Positions 1-8,174 are shown, numbered from the stretch's first letter. The stretch: 64,000 bases of DNA from Dubosiella muris (GCF_004793885.1 NZ_SRYG01000009.1:1-64000); one strand, 5' to 3'. Notes: generated by a model not told the origin, from the sequence alone. Numbers and translations: made by a program.

Positions 1-103
1 AGAAGAAGTAAGGCCCCTCAAAGACGATGAGGTAGATAGGCCGGGTATGGAAGCGCAGTGATGCGTGGAGTTGACCGGTACTAATCGGCCGAGGACTTGA
101 TCA
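1..103 (+). rRNA. 23S ribosomal RNA, 3' end (partial)
   Basis: The first hundred bases match the conserved end of bacterial 23S rRNA, including the sarcin-ricin-distal stretch ending in the helix strand TTGACCGGTACTAATCGGCC followed by GAGGACTTGATC. The gene enters from outside the window, so only its last roughly 100 bases are present. The exact mature end is a guess within a few bases. No 5S gene follows: the next 80 bases contain no 5S-like sequence and then a terminator begins. Confidence 0.93.
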
Positions 104-183
104 GAGCCCATGACTTGCCAAGACCAAGGGGTTGTGGAAAGAGAAAGAAGGCGTGTTTCTGGTTTTGAGAGATCGAACGACCA

Positions 184-207
184 CCTTGCCGCTGGCGAGG
201 TTTTTTT
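184..207 (+). terminator. Rho-independent terminator of the rRNA operon
   Basis: A 7-base-pair stem CCTTGCC/GGCGAGG (one G-T pair) with a 3-base loop is followed at once by seven Ts. It lies 80 bases after the 23S end and closes the rRNA transcription unit. Confidence 0.85.
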
Positions 208-215
208 ATTTATTC

Positions 216-265
216 AAACAAGCGGGAATGGCTTTTTTCAGCCTTTTCTCGCTTGTTTTTTTTTC
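216..265 (+). terminator. Second, tandem terminator behind the rRNA operon
   Basis: AAACAAGCG (216-224) pairs with CGCTTGTTT (250-258), with an inner GGCT/AGCC helix in the loop, followed by a run of Ts. Two terminators in a row are common behind strongly transcribed rRNA operons. The region between the 23S end and the first hairpin holds a TTTTGAGAGATCGAAC stretch like rRNA spacers, and no gene. Confidence 0.75.
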
Positions 266-325
266 TTTGAAGAAAAGCGGAAAAATTTCTGAAATTTATG
301 TGAGCATTTTACGTGCACTCTAAGC

Positions 326-339
326 TGTAAGGGCTTACA
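326..339. promoter_or_regulatory. LacI-type operator candidate TGTAAGGGCTTACA
   Basis: Six-base arms TGTAAG and CTTACA flank a GG centre. The layout is that of LacI-family operators, and it differs by one base from the site at 47604-47617 upstream of uxaC. It lies in the 545-base gene-free stretch between the 23S end and galM. That stretch otherwise shows only the two terminators and the three further palindromes listed separately. Confidence 0.6.
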
Positions 340-445
340 CTAAGAGCCGTAAACAAGCCAAAGCAGAAGTAGCCGCATCGTCTAAAAGGCGGATGCGCAT
401 TCCCTGCGTTTTTATTCACGCAATGATTTTATTCTCCTCTTGATA

Positions 446-460
446 TAAACTAGTTTACTT
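446..460. promoter_or_regulatory. Operator candidate TAAACTAGTTTACTT, copy 1
   Basis: TAAACTAGTTTA is a perfect 12-base palindrome followed by CTT. The same 15 bases occur again at 610-624. It overlaps a possible -10-like TATAAA, so a bound protein could block a promoter here. The protein that binds is unknown. Confidence 0.5.
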
Positions 461-510
461 TTCAGAAGAGAGGAAAAAGAGCAAGTGGATGAAAACAGTC
501 CTCCTGCATG

Positions 511-524
511 TGTAAGTACTTACA
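511..524. promoter_or_regulatory. LacI-type operator candidate TGTAAGTACTTACA
   Basis: A perfect 14-base palindrome with the same arms as the site at 326-339, 185 bases further down. A pair of sites at this distance upstream of a sugar gene would suit repression by DNA looping by a LacI-family tetramer; that is inference. Confidence 0.6.
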
Positions 525-609
525 GGAAAAAAAGAATCAGGATTTTGGCAAAGGAAAACGAAACAGTTCTCATCCATTGGGAGAAGAGCGGATTTTTTTC
601 ACCAGGAGA

Positions 610-624
610 TAAACTAGTTTACTT
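610..624. promoter_or_regulatory. Operator candidate TAAACTAGTTTACTT, copy 2
   Basis: Exact 15-base repeat of 446-460, 164 bases downstream of it, ending 24 bases before the galM start codon. A degenerate inverted relative, AAGTAAACTACTTAACTT, lies at 1683-1700 before the next gene. Confidence 0.55.
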
Positions 625-648
625 CGTTTTCACTCGATAGAGGTAGGC

Positions 649-1677
649 ATGAAAAAACAATTTGGACACAATCAGCATGGCGAACCGGTAACGCTTTATC
701 TTCTCGAAAACGATCGTTTTCGAATCGCGGTCACCGATTACGGCGCCACTCTCGTTTCTTTTATCGACAAGAACCGGGACCTTGAACTCGTCGCGGGCTT
801 TGACGACGTGGAACACTATGTACAGCATACCGCCCATTTCGGGTCCACGATCGGCCGCGTCGCCAATCGAATCAAAGACGCAAAATTTGATTTGAATGGA
901 AGAACTTACCATGTGAGCGCGAACAAAGGCAACAATTCGCTCCATGGAGGCGCGGTTGGATTCGACAAACGAATGTTTCAAGGCCGCGTGGAGGACAACC
1001 GTATCGTTTTGACGGCAACCAGCCCCGATGGCGAGGAAGGATATCCGGGCAATCTCCAAGTCCAGGTCACCTATCGTCTGGATGAACGCGGCATCCACAT
1101 CGAATGCGAAGGCGTATCCGATCAAACGACGCTCTTTGGCACGACGAACCATTCCTACTTCAACTTAAACGGGAACGGGTCGATCGCCGGGCACCGGGTA
1201 CAGCTGTTCGCTGACGCCTACGCGCCCAACGATGAAACCGGTACGGCGACAGGCGATTTGGTTTTGTGCGAAAACACTCCCTTCGATTTCCGGAACGAAA
1301 AGGAAATCGGCGCGGACTTTAACAGCGCCGACGAGCAAATCCGAATGACCCGCGGTTATGACCACCACTATTCGATTCAAGGAAGCGGCTTGCGGACGAT
1401 GGCCGTGTGCCGGGCCAACGGGCTGCGGCTCGAAACCCGCTCCAACTTGCCGGGTATCCATTTTTACACCGGAAACTTCCTGGATGGAAGCTACGTCGGT
1501 CACCGAGGAGTCGCGTATGGATACCACGAACGGGTATGCTTTGAACCCGAGTACTATCCCAACGCGATTAATTATGAAACGCACGAAAAACCGGTTTTGA
1601 AAGCGGGAGAGCACGCGGTGCAAATCATCGAATATTGGCTCGATGACGACAAGGAGGAGGAATCCTCGACATTTTAA
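649..1677 (+). CDS. galM: Aldose 1-epimerase (galactose mutarotase family)
   Basis: A cytoplasmic mutarotase that interconverts alpha and beta anomers of free aldoses. The 342 residues match the usual family length. The catalytic residues known from GalM are in place: the SLHGG histidine near residue 99, the NHSYFNL histidine near 168 and the FEPE glutamate near 299. A GAGGT Shine-Dalgarno sits 7 bases before the ATG. It opens the gene group that runs to the permease at 6888, behind four palindromic operator candidates, so it is probably induced by a sugar. In context it may serve a released disaccharide or uronic acid sugar rather than galactose; no Leloir genes are nearby. Confidence 0.88.
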   Translation: MKKQFGHNQHGEPVTLYLLENDRFRIAVTDYGATLVSFIDKNRDLELVAGFDDVEHYVQHTAHFGSTIGRVANRIKDAKFDLNGRTYHVSANKGNNSLHGGAVGFDKRMFQGRVEDNRIVLTATSPDGEEGYPGNLQVQVTYRLDERGIHIECEGVSDQTTLFGTTNHSYFNLNGNGSIAGHRVQLFADAYAPNDETGTATGDLVLCENTPFDFRNEKEIGADFNSADEQIRMTRGYDHHYSIQGSGLRTMAVCRANGLRLETRSNLPGIHFYTGNFLDGSYVGHRGVAYGYHERVCFEPEYYPNAINYETHEKPVLKAGEHAVQIIEYWLDDDKEEESSTF

Positions 1678-1682
1678 ACAAT

Positions 1683-1700
1683 AAGTAAACTACTTAACTT
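1683..1700. promoter_or_regulatory. Degenerate operator candidate AAGTAAACTACTTAACTT
   Basis: Related on the opposite strand to the TAAACTAGTTTACTT repeats upstream of galM. It lies in the 62-base gap between galM and the HyuA-type gene. It may give that gene its own regulated promoter; weak match. Confidence 0.3.
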
Positions 1701-1739
1701 CATTCATAAAAAAGTACGATCAATTAGGAGGAAACAACC

Positions 1740-3878
1740 ATGAATCAAACATCCCGGAAAGTAAGAATGGGAATCGACGTCGGCGGCACGTACACCAAGT
1801 GCGTGGCCATGGACAACGAAACCCATGAAATCATTGGAAAAAACGAAGTGAAAACGACCCACGACGCCAAAGAAGGAGTCGCCCTGGGCGTTGTGCAGTC
1901 GTTTGAAAACTGTTTGCGCGAAAACGGCATTTCACCCGACGACGTCGTTTTTGTCGCCCACTCGACAACGCAAGCCACCAACGCCTTCATCGAAGGCGAC
2001 GTCGCGCCAGTCGGCATCATTGGCGTGGCCGGAGGCGGGGTGGAAGGGCTGCTGGCCAAACGGCAGCTACGCCTCAAAGACGTGGTTCTCGATGAGAAAA
2101 CCGGTAAGAAGATCCCGATTTGCAACGAGTACATCCCCAAGAAAAAACTATGCAAAGAAACCATTCACAGCGCCATTCAAAGCTTGTCTGGACAAAACTC
2201 GGAAGTCATCGTCGCTTCGATGGCCTTTGGTGTCGACAGCCAGGACGAGGAAAAGATGATTTACAACGAGGCGACAAGCCTGGGCTTGCCGGTTACGATG
2301 GGCTCCGACATCACGAAGCTGTATGGGCTGACCCGCCGGACGAGAACCGCCGCCATCAACGCGTCGATTTTGCCAAAAATGGTCGCCACCGCCAACGCGA
2401 CGGAAAATTCCGTAAAAAACGCGGGCGTCAAAGTGCCGCTCATGATCATGCGCGGCGACGGCGGCGTCATGGAAATCAGCGAGATGCGCAAACGCCCGAT
2501 CCTGACCGCCTTGTCCGGTCCGGCGGCGTCCGTCATGGGCTCCCTCATGTACTTGCGCGCGTCCAACGCGATTTATTTCGAAGTCGGCGGCACGACGACG
2601 AACATCGGCGTCATTAAAAACGGCCGTCCGGGTGTCGATTACGCCAACATCGGCGGGCACGACACGTACATCAACTCGCTGGACGTCCGCATTCTTGGCT
2701 GCGCGGGCGGTTCCATGATTCGAATCAACGACAAGGACGTCGTGGACGTCGGCCCTCGTTCGGCCCACATCGCCGGCTGCGACTACGCCTGCTTTACCGA
2801 TCCCGATGAAATCGAGGATCCGCAAATCGAACTTGTCGCGCCAAAAGACGGTGACCCGAACGACTATGTCGTGATCCGGCTGAAAAACGGCAAACGCATC
2901 ACGATTACGAACACCGATGCCGCCAACGTGCTTGGACTCATTGACGAAAAGTACTTCGCTCACGGAAACGCCGAAAGCGCGCGCAAAGCGATGCAGCCAA
3001 TCGCGGACCGGCTGCAAATCACCGTCGAGCAGCTCGCCGAGAAAATCTTGGAAAAAGACTACGAGAAAGTCAGCGCCTGCATCAACGCGCTGGCCGAAAA
3101 ATACCATTTGGATCACGACGCCATGAAGCTGGTCGGCTGCGGAGGCGGAGCCGCCTCGCTCGTTCCGTATTGCGCCAAAAAGATGGGCCTGCAATACTCG
3201 ATCCCGGAAAACGCGGAAGTCATTTCCTCGATCGGCGTGTCTCTGGCCATGGTTCGCGACGTCATCGAGCGCGTCATTCCAAACCCAACCGAGGAAGACA
3301 TCGCCGCGATGAAAAAAGAAGCCATCGACGCCTGCATCGACTCGGGCGCGGCGGCCGACACGGTCGAAGTCCATATTGAAATCGACAATCAATCCGGCAA
3401 GGTGACCGCCATCGCGACGGGATCCACCGAAGTGAAAACGACCGACTTGCTCAAAGAGTGCTCCCAGGAGGAAGCGCTTGAACTGGCGCAAGCCGACTTT
3501 GGTGCCGACGTCACGGACATCGAATGCGCCTGCAAGACCGACAACTTCTATGTCTTCACCGCGAAAAAAGGCGAAAAGACGCCAATTCGAATCATTGATA
3601 AAAAAGGATTCATCCGCGTGCAGTGCTCGAACGCGAAAGCGGTCTGCACGCCAGCCAAGGACTATCAAAGCGCGGTGGAAGCGATGTGGGACGACCTGGC
3701 TATTTACAAATCCGAAACGATTTTGCGGCCGGACTACTACTTGTGCATCGGGCCACGGGTTTGCGACTACAGCGCGGTGGATTTGAATCAAAACGAGTTG
3801 CTGATGAATTTGGACATCCAGGATCGGGATCCAATGGAAGAAGTGCTCGTGATCGGTGACTGCAATGACATCTTCTAA
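1740..3878 (+). CDS. Hydantoinase/oxoprolinase family protein (HyuA type)
   Basis: A 712-residue soluble protein of the ATP-dependent hydantoinase/5-oxoprolinase/acetone carboxylase A family, which has an actin-like ATPase fold and phosphorylates or opens amide and lactam substrates. Phosphate-binding motif GIDVGGTYTK is at 11-20, the family motif VAHSTTQATNA at 72-82, MRGDGGV at 237-243, SGPAASVMG at 259-267 and EVGGTTTNIG at 281-290. An AGGAGG lies 7 bases before the ATG. The usual B subunit (HyuB) is absent; instead two peptidase-like genes and a permease follow. The substrate cannot be read from the sequence. The gene may act on a cyclic or N-linked compound taken up by the permease. Confidence 0.8.
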   Translation: MNQTSRKVRMGIDVGGTYTKCVAMDNETHEIIGKNEVKTTHDAKEGVALGVVQSFENCLRENGISPDDVVFVAHSTTQATNAFIEGDVAPVGIIGVAGGGVEGLLAKRQLRLKDVVLDEKTGKKIPICNEYIPKKKLCKETIHSAIQSLSGQNSEVIVASMAFGVDSQDEEKMIYNEATSLGLPVTMGSDITKLYGLTRRTRTAAINASILPKMVATANATENSVKNAGVKVPLMIMRGDGGVMEISEMRKRPILTALSGPAASVMGSLMYLRASNAIYFEVGGTTTNIGVIKNGRPGVDYANIGGHDTYINSLDVRILGCAGGSMIRINDKDVVDVGPRSAHIAGCDYACFTDPDEIEDPQIELVAPKDGDPNDYVVIRLKNGKRITITNTDAANVLGLIDEKYFAHGNAESARKAMQPIADRLQITVEQLAEKILEKDYEKVSACINALAEKYHLDHDAMKLVGCGGGAASLVPYCAKKMGLQYSIPENAEVISSIGVSLAMVRDVIERVIPNPTEEDIAAMKKEAIDACIDSGAAADTVEVHIEIDNQSGKVTAIATGSTEVKTTDLLKECSQEEALELAQADFGADVTDIECACKTDNFYVFTAKKGEKTPIRIIDKKGFIRVQCSNAKAVCTPAKDYQSAVEAMWDDLAIYKSETILRPDYYLCIGPRVCDYSAVDLNQNELLMNLDIQDRDPMEEVLVIGDCNDIF

Positions 3879-4278
3879 ACCAAGAGGCTCTTCGTTGCAA
3901 AAATACGTGGAACGCATTGGAAAATCGCTTGCCGGAAAACCGAATTTTTCGATACCGGACGTCGCGATTCGCCCCGTTTCGCGCATCGTGCGCGATTTAA
4001 CGAACATTCCCCAGGCGAACTGGTGGCGGGCGGTACGCTTTTTCCCGCGAGCCGATGAATGGCCGCTTTTGCGACGAGGAACGTCAGGATATGTACCAGC
4101 AAGCCGTGGCGTGCGGAGAACGATACGCCCAGGCGTGTCAGGAACAATACGGGACGATTCCGATGGAGGAGCTCGCGGAAAAGCTCGGCTTGGACCTTGT
4201 GTTCCAGGACCGGCCGCAAAGCAGCTCCCGCATTGTATTCGCCGATTTTCAGGAACCGGGAACAATCCACGTGTATGA
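3865..4278 (+). CDS. Uncertain overlapping reading frame after the HyuA-type gene
   Basis: An ATG 12 bases before the HyuA-type stop opens a 137-residue frame. Its first 60 or so codons (to about 4050) look like real coding sequence, with the G/C-rich third positions of the neighbours. From about 4055 on it merely shadows the next gene in another frame. It may be a short coupled protein, or the lost N-terminal part of the next gene after a frameshift, or chance. A 7-base-pair hairpin (TCGCGCA/TGCGCGA, 3979-3995) inside it is compatible with a non-coding gap instead. No domain recognised. Confidence 0.25.
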   Translation: MTSSKPRGSSLQKYVERIGKSLAGKPNFSIPDVAIRPVSRIVRDLTNIPQANWWRAVRFFPRADEWPLLRRGTSGYVPASRGVRRTIRPGVSGTIRDDSDGGARGKARLGPCVPGPAAKQLPHCIRRFSGTGNNPRV

Positions 4279-4660
4279 GGACGGGCTGGAAAAAGGAGAA
4301 GCGCTGCTCGCGCAGCCGGATGTGAAAAACGCGTTTGGCTGCGACGTGGACATCGCCTCGGTACTGATCGCGCACGAGTTGTTCCACGTGCTGGAACTGC
4401 GCGATCCCGCCATTTGGACCCGGACGCATTCCGTCGTGCTTTGGAAAGCGGGCTGGTTTACCAACCGCAGTCCGGTCGCGGTCCTTAGCGAGATCGCGGC
4501 GATGGCCTTCGCCAAACGGATGACGGGGCTGCCGTTTTCCCCTTACGTGCTGGACGCCTTTCTCGTCTACGGCTATTCGGAAAGCGCGAGCAGCGCCCTC
4601 TATGAGGAAATGAGCCAGGCGGCTCAGCCGCCCGCTTCCGGGTTCAAGCCGCAAGCATGA
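4055..4660 (+). CDS. ImmA/IrrE-like zinc metallopeptidase domain protein
   Basis: A 201-residue protein with the zinc-peptidase signature HELFH at 107-111 and a downstream glutamate in SEIAAMAF (about 146), the arrangement of the ImmA/IrrE (DUF955) group. No signal peptide or membrane segment is visible, so it should be cytoplasmic. The start is unsure: the ATG at 4055 has no clear ribosome site, while an in-frame ATG 12 codons later (MYQQAVACG) follows a GAGGAACG. Its 3' end overlaps the next gene as ATGA, so the two are translationally coupled. ImmA relatives usually cleave regulators; here it sits in a catabolic group, so a role in peptide or substrate processing is possible. Confidence 0.65.
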   Translation: MNGRFCDEERQDMYQQAVACGERYAQACQEQYGTIPMEELAEKLGLDLVFQDRPQSSSRIVFADFQEPGTIHVYEDGLEKGEALLAQPDVKNAFGCDVDIASVLIAHELFHVLELRDPAIWTRTHSVVLWKAGWFTNRSPVAVLSEIAAMAFAKRMTGLPFSPYVLDAFLVYGYSESASSALYEEMSQAAQPPASGFKPQA

Positions 4661-5409
4661 GCGAACCCATGAAAGAAACCGTCCGGTATTTGGCCGGGCT
4701 CGATCCCTCGACGCGCCGCGAGCGCCTATGCCGGCTTTTGAAAGAAAAAGGCATTCCCTGCCGGCCCCAGCAAGACGCAGACGCCATAAATTTGCTCGCT
4801 GGCGACTTCGACGATTCGCGCGCGCTGCCGATGTTTTGCGCGCATTACGATGTCGTGCCCGGCAGTTCGGGAGCCAACGACAACCTCGCGTCCGTCGCGG
4901 TGTTGATCCGGCTGCTTGAGCGCGCCGCGGGTACTTGCCGGGTGGCCTTTCTGGATGGCGAGGAGCGAGGGCATACCGGCGCAAACCTGTTTTGCCAAAC
5001 CATGGACAAACGATGCGTGTCCTGTCTTGTCGTGCTCGACGTGTGCGGGTATGGAGAACAGGAAACGTACCGGATTCGCAAAGGACGGTTCCACTCGTAT
5101 TTTCGAAAACTGACCGCGGGGCAGCCGCGAAAAAAATACCATCCGCTTTCTTTGGCGAACTTGCCGGAAAGCGACGATGGCGCACTCGTTTCGATGGGTG
5201 TGCCGGTCATGCTGGTGAGCATGATGCCTGCAAGCGACGCCCAATCGCTGCAAGCCACGCAACGCGGCTTCCCTTCCTTGGGCCAGACGATGGAAGCGCT
5301 GGAAGTCGTCCAGACGATCCACGGCGGTTCGCTCGACGATCCCGAACACGTGTCGGAGGCGAGCATGAACCACGTGCTCTGTCATCTGCTGGAAGGATTG
5401 ATTCAATAG
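4657..5409 (+). CDS. M28-family-like zinc aminopeptidase
   Basis: A 250-residue compact peptidase of the M28 (aminopeptidase Y/S) type. Metal ligands of the family can be followed: H63 and the aspartate of AHYDVVPGSSGANDN (62-76), the GEER pair near 102-103, an aspartate in VLDVCGYG near 128, and a late histidine in TIHGGSLDD. No signal peptide is present, so it probably acts in the cytoplasm on imported peptides or amides. It overlaps the preceding gene by four bases and precedes the permease by 120 bases. Together with the HyuA-type ATPase and the HELFH protein it suggests breakdown of an amide-linked nutrient; the actual substrate is unknown. Confidence 0.72.
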   Translation: MSEPMKETVRYLAGLDPSTRRERLCRLLKEKGIPCRPQQDADAINLLAGDFDDSRALPMFCAHYDVVPGSSGANDNLASVAVLIRLLERAAGTCRVAFLDGEERGHTGANLFCQTMDKRCVSCLVVLDVCGYGEQETYRIRKGRFHSYFRKLTAGQPRKKYHPLSLANLPESDDGALVSMGVPVMLVSMMPASDAQSLQATQRGFPSLGQTMEALEVVQTIHGGSLDDPEHVSEASMNHVLCHLLEGLIQ

Positions 5410-5529
5410 CAGCGCCAGAAACTGTCCAAAATCCGGGAGACAGTCGCTGGTTCGATGTTATAAAGAGGCGCACGAAGAAATTGCGATTCGCGCCGTTCGT
5501 AGTAATGATTACAGGAGGATACAAAAACT

Positions 5530-6888
5530 ATGAGTAGCATCATTATTGGTATCTTGCTTCTGCTTTCCTTGATCGGATTAATTTACTATGCCGTAAAGGG
5601 AAAGAACTTGATGGTAGGATTCCTTATTATCACGACACTTTGGCTTGTTTTAGTGCTGGTCGGTAACGCCCTTTCGCCCAATCCGCAAATGGCGGACATG
5701 TCCGTTATTGATATCATCGGCAATGTCTATCAAGCCGGGCCGGAAGGCTATGCGAAATCCATTCTCGTCAATATCTTCTTCGGCGCTTTCTTTGGCCGGG
5801 TGCTGATCGAGACGGGCATCGCTTCCACGCTTATTCGCAAAGTCGTCGAACTAGGTGGCGACAAGCCAAAAATTACGATGGGCCTTCTGTGCTTCGTGGT
5901 TCTTCTGTGCTTCACGTCCATGACGGGAATCGGGCCGGTCATCGCCATCGCCGTCATCGCGCTGCCAATCATGCAGGCGCTAGGCATTCCGTCCAGCATC
6001 GCCCTCTTTAGCTTCATGGGCTCGATCATGTGCGGTATTTTGGCCAACGTGACAAACTTTAAACAATATCAAGGCATTTTGGATGGCATGGAGCCAGGCA
6101 AGTTCGCGGACGCGGCGTACACGTTCCAGGACTACTTCTACTTTGGCGCCATCGCGGCCGTCGTCGCGTTCGCCATCGTCATGATCGTATCGTGCGTGGC
6201 GCTGTCCAAACACGCCAAATCCCACGCCTGGGCGGCGGTGACGCCAAACAGTCAGCCGCAAGGTGACGCGCCGGCGATTTCCTGGATTTCCGTGATTTTG
6301 CCGATCCTGCTCGTCGTGATCTGCAAGCTGCAAGTCATTCCGGCTTTCTTCGTTTCCGCTTTGTTCGCGTTGCTGACGTGCGGAAAGCTGAAAAACGGCT
6401 ACGACAAAATCGCGCAGCTGATTTCCAAGCTCTTTACCGATGGATCGGTTGACGTGGCCCCAATGATTGGCTTCCTGCTGACCCTGGCGATGTTCAACAA
6501 CGTCGCCGTCTACGCCGGACCATATTTTGAAGCCATTATCGGCGACATCTTCCCGCACAGCGTGCTGGGCCTGACGCTTTTGATGGCCGTGCTCATCCCG
6601 GCCGGCTTCTTCCGCGGGCCGACCAACCTGGTTGGATGCGGTACGGCGGTCGCTGTCGTGATTCTTGGCGCGACATCGAATTTGCCGGTCACGTTCCTGT
6701 ACCCGCTGTTCGCGATCACGACGATCGTTCCACAGCATTTGGACATCACGCAGTCGTGGGTCGCCTGGGGACTTGGCTATACGAAAGTCAGCTCGAAGGG
6801 ATTCATGAAATACACCATCCCGGTTGGATGGGCGATTGGCGCTTTGCTGCTGCTCATGAACTACTTTATGAACGGAATGGGCATTTAA
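5530..6888 (+). CDS. Ion-transporter superfamily permease (GntP/CitMHS-like)
   Basis: A 452-residue integral membrane protein with roughly eleven hydrophobic segments and the glycine-rich loops of the ion-transporter superfamily, for example FFGAFFGRVLIETGIA near 85-100 and a late re-entrant stretch FFRGPTNLVGCGTAV. These proteins symport gluconate, citrate or other organic acids with protons or sodium. AGGAGG lies 11 bases before the ATG. It is the last gene before a terminator at 6925-6957 and is the likely uptake system for the upstream catabolic genes. Family assignment to GntP rather than CitMHS or a related branch is not certain. Confidence 0.7.
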   Translation: MSSIIIGILLLLSLIGLIYYAVKGKNLMVGFLIITTLWLVLVLVGNALSPNPQMADMSVIDIIGNVYQAGPEGYAKSILVNIFFGAFFGRVLIETGIASTLIRKVVELGGDKPKITMGLLCFVVLLCFTSMTGIGPVIAIAVIALPIMQALGIPSSIALFSFMGSIMCGILANVTNFKQYQGILDGMEPGKFADAAYTFQDYFYFGAIAAVVAFAIVMIVSCVALSKHAKSHAWAAVTPNSQPQGDAPAISWISVILPILLVVICKLQVIPAFFVSALFALLTCGKLKNGYDKIAQLISKLFTDGSVDVAPMIGFLLTLAMFNNVAVYAGPYFEAIIGDIFPHSVLGLTLLMAVLIPAGFFRGPTNLVGCGTAVAVVILGATSNLPVTFLYPLFAITTIVPQHLDITQSWVAWGLGYTKVSSKGFMKYTIPVGWAIGALLLLMNYFMNGMGI

Positions 6889-6924
6889 TCCAGTTTTATT
6901 GATTCCGCGAGCGGATTGCGGGCC

Positions 6925-6957
6925 AAAGGATGATGTATCCCGGAACACCATCCTTTT
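6925..6957 (+). terminator. Terminator after the permease gene
   Basis: AAAGGATG pairs with CATCCTTT across a 16-base loop and is followed by TTCC. The T run is short, so strength is uncertain, but it separates the permease from the LacI gene. Confidence 0.55.
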
Positions 6958-7033
6958 CCTGCATTGTGCGCGAATCAAAAAAAGCGGTCAATTTGCCGGA
7001 AAAGGTGTAAAATTAGAACAAATAAAAATTTCT

Positions 7034-7059
7034 GTTTTGTTTGAATACAAACGGAAAAC
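7034..7059. promoter_or_regulatory. Inverted repeat upstream of LacI gene (autoregulatory operator candidate)
   Basis: GTTTTGTTTG and CAAACGGAAAAC form an imperfect inverted repeat with an AATA centre, about 90 bases before the LacI start codon. Position and symmetry suit a self-regulation site; no second copy was found nearby. Confidence 0.35.
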
Positions 7060-7145
7060 GGAACGGGCCGGACAGCCAGGCCAACGGGAAACTGCTTTAC
7101 ATCCCCATGGATTCCGATCACAAACGAAAGAGGATAAAGGTAGTT

Positions 7146-8174
7146 ATGCGAAAAAAAAATTCGATCACAATCGCGGATATCGCGAAAAAAGCGGGCGTGT
7201 CCAGGACGACGGTTTCGTTTTATTTGAACCGGAAATTCGAGAAAATGTCCAGCAAGACCCGGGACAAAATCGAATCGGTCATTGAAGAAACCGAATTTGT
7301 TCCCAATGTTTTGGCTCGTTCTCTCAACAACAAGCAGTCGTATTTGATTGGCGTCCTGCTTCATTCTCTGGATTCCAAGGAAAAAGCGGGATTTTTGGAA
7401 GGCGTCGAGGACTGCCTGAAAGAAAACAACTACCAAATGATCGTGGCGCTGTCCGGCTGGGATCTGGACGAGGAACGCCGCCAAATCGAAAAGATGAAGG
7501 CGCTTGGCGTCGACGGGTTTATCGTCAGCCCAAGCGACAGCTTCGACTTGTTGTGGAACACGCTCAAAAGTCCAAGCCCTCTGGTCGTCTACAACCCTTC
7601 GCATGTGTCGCCTTACCGCTACTGGGTGCGCACCAACGACTACGAGGCCGTGTACGACGCCCTCGACCAGGCCGTCGACGCTGGCTACAAGCGGTTCATT
7701 CTCGTCAGCGAAGAGCCGGGAAAGCACGGCACCATCGCGCAGCGCTGCCGGGCCTTCGACAGCGTCACCCGGCTGCGCCATCGCGCGGCCACGGCGCTGT
7801 ATGTCGCCGATCCGGACGACACGACCTCGCTGGAGTACCGGCTCGTGCAGCAAATTCGAATCGACGAGCCGACGTGTTTTTTCGTCACGACGCCGGCGCT
7901 TTTGCGGGCGGTGTACCTCGTGTTGCGCCGGTACCGCGAGCTGATGCCCGAGTCCATCGGCTTGATTGGAATCAACGCGCTCGAATGGGCGGAAATGGTC
8001 GATCCGCCCGTGACGACGATCGTGCAGCCCGCCTACGAGGCCGGGTTCCACGCCGCGCGGCTGCTTTTGGACGGGATCCTGGAACAAAACAAGGAGCTGC
8101 CTTGCCGGATTTTCCCGTGCCGGCTCCACGCGCTGGGCTCGACGCGAAACGTCAAAAACAAGAAAGAGGAATAA
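7146..8174 (+). CDS. LacI-family transcriptional regulator (KdgR-like subgroup)
   Basis: A 342-residue repressor: N-terminal helix-turn-helix (SITIADIAKKAGVSRTTVS, about 6-24), hinge helix near LARSLNNKQ, then a periplasmic-binding-protein-like sugar sensor. I chose the ATG at 7146, preceded by AAAGGTAG, because the helix-turn-helix starts just after it; an in-frame ATG 35 codons upstream gives an unusual basic tail. The FYLNRKFEKMS stretch after the recognition helix differs from the common RVLN form and recalls regulators of ketodeoxygluconate metabolism. It is followed by kduD, an RpiB-like gene and kduI with short gaps, so it most likely senses an intermediate of that pathway. Confidence 0.85.
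   Translation: MRKKNSITIADIAKKAGVSRTTVSFYLNRKFEKMSSKTRDKIESVIEETEFVPNVLARSLNNKQSYLIGVLLHSLDSKEKAGFLEGVEDCLKENNYQMIVALSGWDLDEERRQIEKMKALGVDGFIVSPSDSFDLLWNTLKSPSPLVVYNPSHVSPYRYWVRTNDYEAVYDALDQAVDAGYKRFILVSEEPGKHGTIAQRCRAFDSVTRLRHRAATALYVADPDDTTSLEYRLVQQIRIDEPTCFFVTTPALLRAVYLVLRRYRELMPESIGLIGINALEWAEMVDPPVTTIVQPAYEAGFHAARLLLDGILEQNKELPCRIFPCRLHALGSTRNVKNKKEE

Noticed and set aside
104-183. 5S rRNA directly after 23S
   Set aside because: Too short and without 5S signature sequence before the terminator.
2148-4265. A 705-codon open frame on the minus strand opposite the HyuA-type gene
   Set aside because: It is a shadow of G+C-rich codons on the plus strand, with histidine- and arginine-rich low-complexity translation, no domain and no ribosome site.
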